From positions 13,788-77,787 of the forward strand of contig VSNQ01000004.1 in assembly GCA_009774395.1 (NCBI GenBank): a stretch of DNA of 64,000 bases, read 5' to 3'. Both the position numbers and the translations under genes were made by a program. This stretch comes from Lachnospiraceae bacterium (lineage in GTDB: Bacteria > Bacillota > Clostridia > Lachnospirales > Lachnospiraceae). Under the pieces are notes generated by a model that saw nothing but the letters and a program-made list of their open reading frames with translations, was not told the origin of the DNA and did no database searches. Shown one piece after another: positions 18,031 to 26,700 of this stretch; the stretch's first letter is position 1; each line of letters begins with the position of its first letter.

Positions 18031-19101
18031 ATTCTTTGCAGCATTGATGTCTCTATCATGTTTCGATCTGCACTTTGGGCATATCCATTCCCTTATGGAT
18101 AAATCTTTTATGTCTGTATTCTGATACCCACAGGCTGCGCATATCTGGCTGCTTGCATAGAATGAATCTATTTTGATGTACTGTCTTCCATTCCACGCCG
18201 CCTTATATTCTAACTGTCTTGTTAATTCGTACCACGATACATCTGATATTAATTTTGCCAAATGATGATTTTTTACCATATTTTTTATCTGTAAGTTCTC
18301 TGAAACTATCACTTGGTTTTCGCTGATAATCTCATGGGTAACTTTATGCAGATAATCTTTTCTGGTATTTGTTATCTTCTCATGGCAGCTGGCTATTTTC
18401 TTTTTTTGCTTATAATAATTTCTGCTTCTTTTTTCTTTATGCGTTAACTGTCTTTGCAGTTTTGCAAGTTTTTTCTCATATCTTTTCATTATCTTTGGAT
18501 TTTCATACTTTTCTCCATTCGACGTAATACATAAATCTTTTATGCCTAAATCTAAACCTATATTTTTGCCTGTTTGCGGCAGTTCTTCATGTTCTGTTTC
18601 CACAAGTATTGACACGTAATATTTTCCACTTGGTACTTGAGAAATTGTGGCTGATTTTATCTGACCATCAAATTTTCTATGCAGTTTTGTCTTTACCTCT
18701 TTTAGTTTTGGAAGCTTTATTTTTCCGTTCTCAAAATATACCTTTATATTTCCATTCGTGAAATTGGTGGTGTAAGATTTATGGCTGTCGTGTTTGCTTT
18801 TGAATTTCGGATATCCCGTATGTTCCTTAAAAAATTTCTGATATGCAGAATCCATGTTATAAATAGCGTTTGTAAGAGCAAATTTATCTACTTCTTTCAG
18901 CCATTCATATTTTTTCTTTAATTCCCTGTTACAGTAATTATTGCAGTCTGTTTTGCTGACAGATTTCTTTTCTTTCTCATATGTTTCTTTCCGGTATAAA
19001 AGTGTCTGATTATACACAAAACGACAACAGCCAAATGTCTTGGCAAGCTGTACTTTCTGCTCATTATTAGGATATATTCTGTACTTATATGCTTTTAACA
19101 T
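17998..19101 (-). CDS. tnpB: RNA-guided endonuclease TnpB
   Basis: A 367-residue TnpB with an intact split RuvC site: Asp184 in GLDLGIKD, Glu268 in VSENL and Asp351 in HDRDINAAKN. The zinc ribbon is Cys321, Cys324, Cys341 and Cys344. The N-terminus LKAYKYRIYPN is typical of the family. TnpB cuts target DNA next to a short TAM, guided by the reRNA, and helps the transposon persist. All catalytic residues are present, so it may be active. A and T content is visibly higher than in miaB. Confidence 0.95.
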   Translation of the reverse strand: MLKAYKYRIYPNNEQKVQLAKTFGCCRFVYNQTLLYRKETYEKEKKSVSKTDCNNYCNRELKKKYEWLKEVDKFALTNAIYNMDSAYQKFFKEHTGYPKFKSKHDSHKSYTTNFTNGNIKVYFENGKIKLPKLKEVKTKLHRKFDGQIKSATISQVPSGKYYVSILVETEHEELPQTGKNIGLDLGIKDLCITSNGEKYENPKIMKRYEKKLAKLQRQLTHKEKRSRNYYKQKKKIASCHEKITNTRKDYLHKVTHEIISENQVIVSENLQIKNMVKNHHLAKLISDVSWYELTRQLEYKAAWNGRQYIKIDSFYASSQICAACGYQNTDIKDLSIREWICPKCRSKHDRDINAAKNILAEGLRQTA

Positions 19102-19268
19102 TGATTGTCACCTTCTATCTAACCTTGATTTTCTTACATACAAAAATAATATGATATTGTAATAAATACTTATGTCTGTTTTTTGATTCCCATGACGTAA
19201 GTATAACACAAGCTGCCACTTTTGGCTACCTTAACCCACCGTCTAAAGCCAGTGGGATTGCGGTAGCC

Positions 19269-20384
19269 TTATTTCAATGTCTGATATGGAACTTCCATCT
19301 TTTTCGCATTTCCTAGTAGAGAACTGCGCCAGCGTTCATATTCTTCCCCATCTACAACAGTATTTTGTGCGTATGTCCCTTCTGCTGTAACAAAATAAAT
19401 AAACCCATCGCCGTCTATATCCAGTTCATCTGGAAATGGATTGCCCTCATAGTCCTCATCTGCCCGTTCCTTGTTCCATGCATCTACGGAAGCAATCTCA
19501 ATATATGTATCCGATTCTTGTTTATACTGATATAACGTATACGGCCAGAAATCTCCAAGCCCCGCCAAACCTTGATTATGCGACCAATCTGCCGACACAA
19601 TGCCATTATTATAGTAAGTCAGCGATGGAAAACTTCTCAATTCCTCTTTTAATAATTTCGTCTTGCTGTCATAATCGTAAATTACCTCTACCATTCCCGC
19701 CACAGCGGCTGTCGTATGTTGGATAATCAACTCCTCTTTTCCGTCAAAATCAATATCATATATGGCAAATTGATTCCCCTCCCCATTGGTAGATGCATCA
19801 TATTGAAATTCTCTACCGTCAGGAAACACTTGATTACGGCAAATGCCCTCCAATGCGGAAATAAACGCTGCTTTTCTTTCGTTACTACTATTTTGCTCCA
19901 CACTGTCTTCGCTTATTATTGTTTCTGCCGCATCGACTGCTTTTGCCTGCGAAGACGGTGAATCTTGATTTGATGCCTGCGGTTCTGCTGTACTTGTATT
20001 GGCTTTATCTACATCAGGTTTATTTGTATCGGCTTTACTTGTATCATTTTTATTTACATCAGATTTATTTGCGTTGGCTTTATCTGCATCAGGTTTATTT
20101 GTATCGGGGTTATCTGCATCAGACTTACTTATATCGGATTCTTTTAAATTCGCTTCACTTGAATGCGCACTTTCCGACTCTATTGTTTCTAACTCTGCTT
20201 TTTCTAATTCTGCCGTTTCCAAGTCCGCTTTTTCCGATTGCTGTTCTTCCTGCAAAAATGCTGCTGTTGATTGGCTTGCGTCTGATGTCTTTGCACTACA
20301 TCCTGCGAACAAAGTCATACAAAGTCCAGCCGCACTAAATGACACTGCTGTCATAACTAATCTCTTATAAAATATATTTTTCAT
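19269..20384 (-). CDS. Lipoprotein with pentapeptide-type repeats and DxDxDG calcium loops
   Basis: A 371-residue predicted lipoprotein: signal peptide with lipobox LFAGC (Cys29). A low-complexity linker contains nine tandem five-residue units at residues 86-130 (pattern x-Lys/Asn-x-Asp/Asn-x, for example NKPDA DKANA NKSDV) and a Leu-Glu-Thr-Ala-Glu-rich stretch before it. The globular C-terminal half carries DIDFDGKEE (about 210) and DIDGDGFIY (about 325), EF-hand-like calcium loops as in FG-GAP/VCBS-type proteins. It probably sits on the outer face of the membrane with a long flexible stalk. The function is unknown. The TnpB element lies directly after its stop. Confidence 0.8.
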   Translation of the reverse strand: MKNIFYKRLVMTAVSFSAAGLCMTLFAGCSAKTSDASQSTAAFLQEEQQSEKADLETAELEKAELETIESESAHSSEANLKESDISKSDADNPDTNKPDADKANANKSDVNKNDTSKADTNKPDVDKANTSTAEPQASNQDSPSSQAKAVDAAETIISEDSVEQNSSNERKAAFISALEGICRNQVFPDGREFQYDASTNGEGNQFAIYDIDFDGKEELIIQHTTAAVAGMVEVIYDYDSKTKLLKEELRSFPSLTYYNNGIVSADWSHNQGLAGLGDFWPYTLYQYKQESDTYIEIASVDAWNKERADEDYEGNPFPDELDIDGDGFIYFVTAEGTYAQNTVVDGEEYERWRSSLLGNAKKMEVPYQTLK

Positions 20385-20478
20385 TTTATCCCCCTATCCA
20401 CAACTCATAAACCTCCAATTATCCTTTAAAAGTGCATTCAACACACACTTTAAAAAAATGTATTTCATTCTACAGCCC

Positions 20479-20895
20479 TTAACTCCTCTTAATAAATTTG
20501 TTGCCACATTTTGGGCAGGTAATTTCAATCTTGCCTTTTCCTCTAGGAATACGGATTTTCTGACTGCAGGAGGAGCAACGGTAAATATGGTATGTTTGAT
20601 ACTGTTTTACCTTGTATTTCCAACGAATCACTGCCTGCCGCAGTTGGCTTGTTACGCGTAAATATGCTGCATTTTCAGCGCTTCTTTTATAAATATTTCT
20701 GGAAAACATTCTAAAATACGCATAGGCAAGCGCTAGAATCCCGATTGTGATTCCCACCGACTGACTTCCCGTATGCAGCACTGTACTGCCCAAAAATGAC
20801 AAGATACAGCAGACGAGCGCTAATATTATTAGTAAACGATTTAGTTGATCATTTCCATATCTTCCGATCATAAAACGGTCAATTTTTTCTTTCAT
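20479..20895 (-). CDS. Small membrane protein with C-terminal zinc ribbon
   Basis: About 138 residues from ATG 20895 (MKEKIDRF). Two hydrophobic helices (LLIILALVCCILSFLG and GITIGILALAYAYF) are followed by a basic stretch and a CSSC/CPKC zinc ribbon near the C-terminus. The frame also allows GTG/ATG starts up to 20958, and the ATG at 20907 has AAAGG nearby, so the start is uncertain. It resembles widespread uncharacterised clostridial zinc-ribbon membrane proteins. No partner is obvious; it is upstream of the lipoprotein gene on the same strand. Confidence 0.65.
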   Translation of the reverse strand: MKEKIDRFMIGRYGNDQLNRLLIILALVCCILSFLGSTVLHTGSQSVGITIGILALAYAYFRMFSRNIYKRSAENAAYLRVTSQLRQAVIRWKYKVKQYQTYHIYRCSSCSQKIRIPRGKGKIEITCPKCGNKFIKRS

Positions 20896-21249
20896 AGGAA
20901 ACACCATACCTTTCTCTTCGCCGCACTTTGCAGCCGTTTTATCATTGAAATCACCCAATGCATTCCAAATTTTTATCTACTGAACGAAAAAAATTTGCCG
21001 TTCAGTTGCGCCAGCCGCACGCCGCAAAGCGTCAATTTTCTTTTGTGTGGCTGTGTGCATATTGTTATACTTAGCGTCAGTCTTTTTGATACTTCGCATA
21101 ATAAAAAAATTCAGCTATAATCATATTATCATCTTTGCAACTTATATCAAGTATTTTTATAAATATTTATGGTAATCTTATGATATCAATTATTTCTATA
21201 AACGAATTGTTAATGATTGACAGTTCCAAACCAAGGGAAGGAGAAAAAC

Positions 21250-22155
21250 TTGTACGAATGGAATGAAGCGGTTCAAAAAATTATTGACTGGATAGAGGAC
21301 AATCTGGCGGAAAATCCGTCACTGCTTACACTTTCAAAGCAGATTGGATATTCTCCATACTATTGTTCCAAATGTTTCCATGAAATTTCTGGCATGACGA
21401 TTCGGGAATATATCGCGGGCAGAAAACTTGCCAGAGCAACACTGGAAATACGGGACACTGACCAGAAACTTTTAGATATCGCAGTCAAATATGGCTATTC
21501 CTCACACGAAGCCCTGACGAGGGCATTTGTGAATGCTTATGGGTGCACCCCGTCAGCATATCGGAGAAAACCTGTTCCTATACCAATGTCTATCCGGCAA
21601 GTAGTACTTTTTCCCGAACATTTCAATTGTAAAGGAGAGAGAATTATGCGTAATACAATATTAACACAACCTAACATGAAAATGGAACATATTCCAGCGC
21701 ACAAGTATATTGGTATCTGGGATATCACCGTTGACAATTATTGTGATTTCTGGAAAAAACATGACTGTGATTCCGTATGCGGATTCATTGACAGCATGAG
21801 CCATGTTTATCATCCAATTGTTACGGGACATACAGCCGGCTGGTTTTATGAAAATGGTAAAAAAGGTTATTTTTATGGCTTTGGTGTTGATGCCGATTAT
21901 CGTGGAGAAATTCCGAAAGGCTTTACAATCAAAACAATCCCTGCCAGTGATTATATGGTATTTTTTCATCCACCATTTGACTATCTTAAAGACTGCGGGG
22001 AAGTGATGTCACGCGTGGAAAACTTAGCGTGGAATTTTGATCCAAAGTCAAAAGGGTATACATGGAATCATGAAGTCTGCCCGGATTACCAAAGACATTA
22101 TCCGGAAGTCATTGGGTATGAGGTACTGCGGGCAGTACGCAAGATTGAATCATGA
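21250..22155 (+). CDS. AraC-family transcriptional regulator with effector-binding domain
   Basis: About 301 residues. Two helix-turn-helix motifs of the AraC DNA-binding domain are at the N-terminus (LSKQIGYSPYYCSKCFHE and IAVKYGYSSHEALTRAF). The C-terminal half is a GyrI-like/AraC effector-binding domain of the Rob/MarA-associated kind. This order, DNA-binding domain first, is typical of the Rob-like subgroup. A TTG at 21250, 6 bases after GGAAGGAG, is the likely start; a further TTG at 21217 lacks a ribosome site. It reads away from its neighbours and has no operon partner, so its target is unknown. Confidence 0.85.
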   Translation: MYEWNEAVQKIIDWIEDNLAENPSLLTLSKQIGYSPYYCSKCFHEISGMTIREYIAGRKLARATLEIRDTDQKLLDIAVKYGYSSHEALTRAFVNAYGCTPSAYRRKPVPIPMSIRQVVLFPEHFNCKGERIMRNTILTQPNMKMEHIPAHKYIGIWDITVDNYCDFWKKHDCDSVCGFIDSMSHVYHPIVTGHTAGWFYENGKKGYFYGFGVDADYRGEIPKGFTIKTIPASDYMVFFHPPFDYLKDCGEVMSRVENLAWNFDPKSKGYTWNHEVCPDYQRHYPEVIGYEVLRAVRKIES

Positions 22156-22202
22156 ACTGGATTTTGCAGTAGACGCTAAATTTGGGCTGAAACAGTGAAC
22201 CA

Positions 22203-22300
22203 GGGGCTGTCGCATTATGAAAAATGTATACAAAATAGCATAATACCATGCTGTGTTTTATACAATATCTTGTATTATCAAAGCTTATTGCGACAGCCTC
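22203..22300. mobile_element. MITE-like element, GGGGCTGTCGCA ends
   Basis: A 98-bp element with imperfect inverted ends (GGGGCTGTCGCATTA left; the right end reverse-complemented begins GAGGCTGTCGCAATAA). Its interior matches copies at 28927 and 63257 (TACAAGATAT-type core). It lies downstream of the AraC-type gene and could also act as a hairpin terminator. Confidence 0.65.
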
Positions 22301-22516
22301 GGATTTTATTTTTCTATTGCACAAATGTTTTGAAAATAGATGAACGATTGCGCATTTTCTAGGATTTACATTACTGATATCTGTTAAAGACATTTCATTT
22401 TGCATCAATACATATCCAGTATAAGACAACAAGAGATTGCCGCTATCATCAATTAACATAATATTTTTTACTGAAACATCAAACCATGCAGAAGTTAACA
22501 CAATTGCTTATACAAA
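22301..22516. other. Short gap with a weak minus-strand open frame
   Basis: 216 bases. A minus-strand frame starting at a GTG (22501) reads about 65 residues before running into the 22203 element. It has no ribosome site and no recognised domain. It may be a remnant of a gene cut by the element; nothing firmer can be said. Confidence 0.25.
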
Positions 22517-23521
22517 CTATAATTCTTTCTGCCTTTGCAGTTCAACTACAGTTTCTAATGAAAGATTCGTATCTTCCGCAATTTCTTCAATTGACAATTT
22601 CCCCCTTTTTAACATACGTTTTGCTGATGCAATGTTTGCTTCTTTTCTTTCTTCCTGTTTTGTCTTACGTACTGCCTCTTGTACTGCCACTTGAACAGCT
22701 TCTTGTACTGCCACTTGAACGGCTTCTTGTACCGCCTCTTGAACGGCTTCTTGTATTCCCTCCTGTATTCCTTCTTGTACTTCACTTTTGATATAGGAAC
22801 GCATAATCTCCTCTTCATCATACAATGCCATCATAATATCAACAACCTCTCTTTCCCTGCTCTTCAAATACTCTTTCAGCACATTTTTATCCTTACAGAT
22901 ACGAATTGTTTCTAAAATTGCTTTTTTTGTTCTTCCATACAAAGTCACTTGTTCATTGCATATTTTTGTGAATGTTACATACTGGTTTATAATATTGCCC
23001 TTTTTACCATCATATATCATTTTTACCTTTACATCAATACAGCATCTCTTTCCATCAAAAAATTCTTTAGATAATGATATCTGTCTTGGTTTTGTTTTTC
23101 TCTCGCCTGTATAAATGACGTACAACTCTGGAACTGGCATCTTAACCTTTTTGCTTTTATACAGATTCTGGTTGGTACGCTCAAAGTAATCAATCCATGA
23201 CTGTACAAGATACATTAACACCCTGATTATAATATTCATTGTCCACGTTGACTGGCATTCTACCATTATAATAAATTTATCTCCGACAGCGAAACCCAGA
23301 TCATTGTAGATGCCATCTGTAAGAATATTTTTAATGGTAATATTCGTCAGGTCATCTTCTGTTACATCTATATCCTTTGGATGCAGTGCTCTATATAGTT
23401 GTATCAGATACTTTTTATCCTGAAATAAATTTGTAAAAACACTGTCCTTTATTGTACGCTTCATTACTTTATCTTCAACCTGCTGTTTATTATCTACTGC
23501 TTTATCTTGATTCTTTACCAA
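22517..23521 (-). CDS. Rpn/PD-(D/E)XK nuclease family transposase-like protein
   Basis: About 334 residues from a TTG with AAAGGA 10 bases upstream; the frame extends 21 more codons without a good site. The segment with NDLGF and then MVECQSTW is the PD-ExQ-type catalytic core of the Rpn (YhgA-like) family, whose members nick DNA and promote RecA-independent recombination. The C-terminal part holds a run of VQEGIQEAVQEAVQ-type repeats (about residues 245-285 of this product) and a helix-turn-helix-like tail (SIEEIAEDTNLSLETV). The repeats are 12-15 bp units at DNA level and likely vary in number between strains. Such genes are usually multicopy. Confidence 0.8.
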   Translation of the reverse strand: MVKNQDKAVDNKQQVEDKVMKRTIKDSVFTNLFQDKKYLIQLYRALHPKDIDVTEDDLTNITIKNILTDGIYNDLGFAVGDKFIIMVECQSTWTMNIIIRVLMYLVQSWIDYFERTNQNLYKSKKVKMPVPELYVIYTGERKTKPRQISLSKEFFDGKRCCIDVKVKMIYDGKKGNIINQYVTFTKICNEQVTLYGRTKKAILETIRICKDKNVLKEYLKSREREVVDIMMALYDEEEIMRSYIKSEVQEGIQEGIQEAVQEAVQEAVQVAVQEAVQVAVQEAVRKTKQEERKEANIASAKRMLKRGKLSIEEIAEDTNLSLETVVELQRQKEL

Positions 23522-23652
23522 TATTTTTATTTCCTTTCGAATTTTATTTACCCTTATCATAGCATACCAAGACATATATGACAATATAGCTGTTTCGCCG
23601 CATCAAAAATAGTCTTGAACTATATTATTGTTTATTCCATTCCTGATCACTT

Positions 23653-23773
23653 TTATATATCTGGCACAGAATAAGGCGTCCTTTTATAATAGACGCCCTT
23701 CTGCATTCCAAATGTAATATTATGTTGAAACAATTCCTGCCGATCTGTATCAGCACAACAACAAATATCGTTC
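23653..23773 (-). pseudogene. Remnant of the secreted-protein domain found in the gene at 29044
   Basis: Read on the minus strand up to a TAA at 23653, this gives ADTDRQELFQHNITFGMQKG, which aligns with ADPQVLFNHYIAFGMQEG in the protein at 29044-29781. DNA similarity is visible too (TGCATTCCAAATG shared). The fragment starts just beyond the stop of the 1519-residue gene, in another frame and without a start. It is either a broken C-terminal domain of that gene or the end of a lost gene. Confidence 0.6.
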
Positions 23774-23774
23774 T

Positions 23775-26700
23775 TTAGAACAGACCTCTTGCCTTTATTT
23801 TAAAGTTCAGCATTTTAATACCTCCATATCCATTACAGCCCTTAATAATAACTGTTGCCGTGCCTTTTTTTGTATTGTTTACATAGCCGAGTATCTCAAA
23901 TTCATCACTTTTCAGTATATTTTTTCCGGCTTTAACAGTCAGCCACTCCTTTTCCAATACAACTTCTTTGCCTGTGTATTCAAAATATTTGGGCAGCGTA
24001 TTGGACTTTTTGTTTAGTGCAACAGAAGTCACCTGTTTTCCTTTTTCCAGTTCTTGATAGGAAATTGTGATAGGCGTTTCTGTTTTATACAATCCATTTT
24101 TGCCAGCAGATATTGTTACTTGATGTGCTGCTTTGTCAATTTCTGCTTTATAATCGCTGTTTGCCGTTAGTTTTTTTCCATTGGTATCGTAGAGTGTAAT
24201 TGTTGGTTTCTTTCCAGTTAGCACATCAGACACATAAATTTTTACGCCGTCTGCTGTCAGGGATTTTGGCTCAACTTTAAACTCTTTCGTCTGACTTCCT
24301 GTGTAATTTCCTTTTCCTTTAATAACAACGCTGGCCGTTCCGAGTTTGGTATTTTTCTTATAGGTCGCTGTATAATCGGTACCCAAAACCAACTCCGTGC
24401 CATTGACAGTAACGGATACTTCTGCCTTTGCACCGCCTTTTTCGTAAGATGCTGTCTTTGCTGCAGCAATATCATCGGGCCGGATTTCCGCTGGCTGCAC
24501 TTTGAAGTTCTTTTTGATTGTGCCTGTATAGTTGCCGATTCCAATAAAAGTAGCTGTTGCGGTGCCTTTTTTATAGGTATTGGCAAAGCTGACAAGATAA
24601 TCGGTATCGCGTGTCAATGTTTTTCCATCTACGGATAATGTTACTTCGGGTTCTTCACTGCCATAAATATAATTGGCAATGGTGGCAGTTCCTTTGCTAA
24701 TTGCATTGGCGCCGCCGGATTCGGAAACAGCATATGAAAAAATAATCTCACCTTCACAATTTCCTTTTCCTGTGATGTTTAGTTGATAATCTCCTGCCTT
24801 TGTGGGCTGTTTTTTTAACGTAGTACCTGTGGCATCTTTATAAATCAGCTTGTAGTCAGTACCTGACTTTAGAATATTTCCGTTTGCTGTGACAATAGGC
24901 GAGTATTTTATGCCTATTGGATATATTTTCGCTGCTTTTAGATTTTCCTGCTCAGTTAGCTGTATTTTTGTAATGTTAAAAGTGGCTTTCTTTGAGCCAG
25001 AATAATCGCCTTTGCCTTTTACAATTACTGTTGGTGCTTTGGAATCGTCGGCAGATGCAGCTTTTGTATTATTTTTATATGTAATCGTGTAATCCTGTCC
25101 TGCTGTAAGTTTTTTCTTATTATAATAGACGGATACGGAAGGGATAATCGCTTTTCCTGTGTAGGTATAGTCTTTTATCTTTGCAATCCAGATTCCATCG
25201 GGAATGTCTTGGGCTGGGTTATCATCATCTGGTGTGTTGGTTTGATTCCAGCCTGCATATAAGGTAGTGTCGCTTTCTATGGTGTCTTTTGCGAAATCCC
25301 ATAACGTTTTGCAATCCGGTTCCTTGTACCAGCCAGTGAATTGGAAGCCTTCGGCCTGTGGGGCTGTCGGAGAAGTGATTGTGCTTCCTTTTGGAATTTC
25401 TGTATAGGTGGTATATTCATCCAAAACGGTTCCGTGCCCTTGAAGATTGAAGGTTACTGTGTAGGTTTGTTGGTCTGGATTTGGGTCATTTTGTGATAAT
25501 ACTGTTATTTTTATGGAAGCTGTTAATTCATTATAGGTTACCATCAATGTCTTTATTCCCGAAACAGACATATCAATCTCATTTGCATTTGTTGTGAAAT
25601 CCGTAACTATTTTAGGATCTTCGTTTTTGTTATAATACGTTACAGTTAAATCATCTATATTTAAAGAATCTCCACAGTTGTACGTTGTTTTCGTCTTTGT
25701 GACTGTAATATAAGGATCTGATACCGCCGGAACCGTGTTTTTAGTAATTATAATACTGTAAGGTAAATTTTGTGGGAGTTCTGTAATTACTGTGCCGTCA
25801 GGCTGATACCAAATATCTGTTGCATCTGCTGTCGGAAGCAGAACAGATTGCGTTACGTTATATGGCGTATTTATCAAAGACAATTTGGGACAATCAGCGA
25901 ACATCCCTTCCATATTGATAACATTTTTTGAATCAAAACTGCTTACATCCACACTGGTTAAACTGCTGCATCCTTTAAACATAGCCCCCATTTTCGTTAC
26001 ATTCCCTGTACGAAAACCATTTACATCTATGCTTATTAAGTTACTGCATTCGCTAAACATACTATGCATATTTGTTATGTTTGCAGTATCAAACCCGCTC
26101 AGATCCACCTCTTTCAAATTTGCCAATCCATGAAACATATAAGATGCATCTTCCATCCCTGACACATTGATTTCTGCTGATAAAATGGAATTTGCGTATC
26201 CATGCCATGGTGCTCTATCATTATTCGTATCATCTGTTCCCAGTGCTGCAAAATCTCCCGTTCCTGTTACTGCCAGCTTTCCATTTACATCAATTACCCA
26301 AGTAATATCCTGATAGCTGCCGCTTGCTATATTATTATCCAATGATTCACTTACTGTAACATTACAAACAGCTTCCTTGCCGCCGGCTGATACTGTTATA
26401 TTACAATTTCCAGCCGCAACCGCTGTTACTGTGCCATTTTCTACGGTTGCAACTGAAATATCACTGCTTTTCCAAGTAATTTCTGCATCGGCAGCCTCAC
26501 TAGGCGTAATTACAGCCTGCAAATTTGCTGTACTTCCTACAGTTAATGAAAGTGACTCTTTATCCAATTCAATTTTTTCAATTGCTATTTCTGATGGCTC
26601 AATTTCAATCGTAATATCTGCTTCTAAAACAGTTTCCTTCGATGCCAAATTAGGACTTTGATGTAGTGAATAAAGCACTTTTCCCTGACATAATGCACTG

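Larger units (their letters stand above)
17868..19268 (-). mobile_element. Solitary TnpB element, IS200/IS605 superfamily, no TnpA
   Basis: The boundaries are inferred from two similar hairpins in the same orientation on either side of tnpB. The right-end hairpin has a CCCATT-AATGGG stem around GTCTAAAGCC (about 17877-17901). The left-end one has CCCACC-TGGG around the same GTCTAAAGCC (about 19233-19254), nested in a larger GGCTACC/GGTAGCC pair. Direct rather than inverted ends fit this superfamily. The right end is placed at GTTCAC (17868, minus strand), a common terminus next to TnpB elements. The left end almost abuts the stop of the lipoprotein gene at 19269. There is no Y1 transposase, so movement would need one in trans. 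Confidence 0.65.

Noticed and set aside
19919..20370. Plus-strand frames rich in Leu/Tyr or Ser/Leu
   Set aside because: They are the reverse of the lipoprotein's pentapeptide repeat region.
22109..22501. 130-residue minus-strand frame
   Set aside because: GTG start without a ribosome site, runs through a MITE-like element and overlaps the AraC-type gene; at best a remnant.
22679..22791. Tandem DNA units that looked like a short CRISPR-like array
   Set aside because: Units are 12-15 bp, without spacers, and encode the VQEAVQ repeats of the nuclease-like protein.
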